Below are positions 44,538 to 45,122 of a stretch of 45,122 nucleotides of DNA, in pieces. Source of the stretch: Pseudomonas psychrophila HA-4. GTDB lineage: Bacteria > Pseudomonadota > Gammaproteobacteria > Pseudomonadales > Pseudomonadaceae. The stretch lies in NCBI RefSeq assembly GCF_000282975.1, contig NZ_ALJC01000102.1:1-45122 (forward strand), in the 5' to 3' direction. The position numbers and the translations under genes are program-made. The stretch's first letter is position 1, and each line of letters begins with the position of its first letter. Under the pieces are notes generated by a model. That model saw nothing but the letters and a program-made list of their open reading frames with translations, had not been told where the DNA came from and ran no database searches.

Positions 44538-45122
44538 ATGCATGACGATATCCACTTTTACGAGCCTTCTCAGGGCCACGGCCTGCCCCATGATCCGTTC
44601 AATGCGATTGTCGGGCCGCGCCCGATTGGCTGGATTTCGTCGCAGGATGCTCAAGGCCGCTTGAATCTCGCGCCGTACAGCTTTTTCAACGCGTTTAATT
44701 ACATCCCGCCAATCATTGGCTTTTGCAGTGTGGGCCGCAAAGACAGTCTCAATAATATTGAGCAAACCGGTGAATTTGTCTGGAACCTGGCCACGCGCCC
44801 TTTGGCCGAGGCAATGAATCAAAGCTGCGCACCGGTGGGGCCAGAGGTAGATGAGTTTGCATTGGCAGGTCTCACGACGGTGGCCTCACGCGTGGTGAGC
44901 GTGCCGCGGGTAGCCGAAACACCGGTGTCGTTTGAATGCAAAGTGACGCAGATTATTCAGCTACAACGCGCCGACAAAGAGTTAGTGCCGAGCTGGCTGA
45001 TTCTGGGGGAAGTAGTAGCAGTGCATATAGCCAAGCACCTGCTTAAAGACGGGATTTACGACACAGCCGCCGCCGAACCCATTTTGCGCGGCGGCGGGGC
45101 GGCGGGGTATTTTCAGCTCGGC
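44538..45122 (+). CDS. Flavin reductase family protein (truncated by window end)
   Basis: 195 codons with no stop before the window ends; full relatives are only slightly longer. The start at 44538 (MHDDIHFYEPSQGHGLPHDP) is preceded by GGA; 44529 is an in-frame alternative. FMN-binding split-barrel: VGPRPIGWISSQDAQGRLNL and APYSFFNAFNYIPPIIGF are the family signature, followed by GEFVWNLATRPLAEAMN and VSFECKVTQI. Related proteins reduce flavin with NAD(P)H or bind FMN; the physiological partner is unknown. Confidence 0.88.
   Translation, partial: MHDDIHFYEPSQGHGLPHDPFNAIVGPRPIGWISSQDAQGRLNLAPYSFFNAFNYIPPIIGFCSVGRKDSLNNIEQTGEFVWNLATRPLAEAMNQSCAPVGPEVDEFALAGLTTVASRVVSVPRVAETPVSFECKVTQIIQLQRADKELVPSWLILGEVVAVHIAKHLLKDGIYDTAAAEPILRGGGAAGYFQLG

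Overview
The window is a stretch of a Pseudomonas chromosome, most likely from the P. fluorescens group. The protein sequences are Pseudomonas-type throughout. The gene orders purN/purM – hda – relA – rlmD – cysM – gacS – ldhA and dctA – phoQ – phoP – pcpS correspond to arrangements I know from P. aeruginosa and P. putida. REP/REPIN palindromes of the kind common in P. fluorescens lie between genes. There is no rRNA, tRNA, CRISPR array, prophage or intact insertion sequence.

Positions 1-9600 hold a PQQ-type sugar dehydrogenase lipoprotein, two NlpC/P60 cell-wall hydrolase lipoproteins, hda (replication control), a PerM-type membrane protein with a DUF2066 partner, and the divergent purM-purN-DUF3108 operon. 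Positions 9600-18250 are read mostly from the minus strand: DUF2058, mazG, relA, rlmD, cysM, then a REPIN and an OmpR-type two-component system that sits where P. aeruginosa has pirRS. Positions 18400-25100 carry gacS (global regulator of secondary metabolism), ldhA and a set of small, tightly packed genes including an ArsC-like protein, wrbA and DUF2069. Positions 25190-28205 hold a Tag-like DNA glycosylase, ttcA, a Yip1 membrane protein and an SprT metalloprotease.

The most unusual locus is 28307-32572. It encodes a 1421-residue, AT-rich, probably secreted protein that joins a PI-PLC-like domain, a duplicated module of unknown type, three repeats resembling vitelline membrane outer layer protein I (VOMI), and about seven fibronectin type III modules. 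A lux-box-like dyad and a second dyad lie just upstream.

Positions 32800-43800 form a dicarboxylate-transport and signalling region: dctA, phoPQ, the phosphopantetheinyl transferase pcpS, an orphan short Rhs-core protein with an unrecognised C-terminal tip, a DctB/DctD (MifS/MifR-like) two-component pair, and an alpha-ketoglutarate-type MFS permease. dctA and the MFS gene each have a sigma-54 (-24/-12) promoter preceded by two copies of one GCGGAT-type dyad, spaced about three to four helical turns apart. This looks like a small sigma-54 regulon whose likely activator is encoded in the window. A strongly structured leader-like sequence lies between pcpS and the Rhs gene.

The window ends with a small secreted protein made of 13-residue repeats and a truncated flavin reductase. 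Function assignments come from reading motifs and remembered family sequences; no database search was run.
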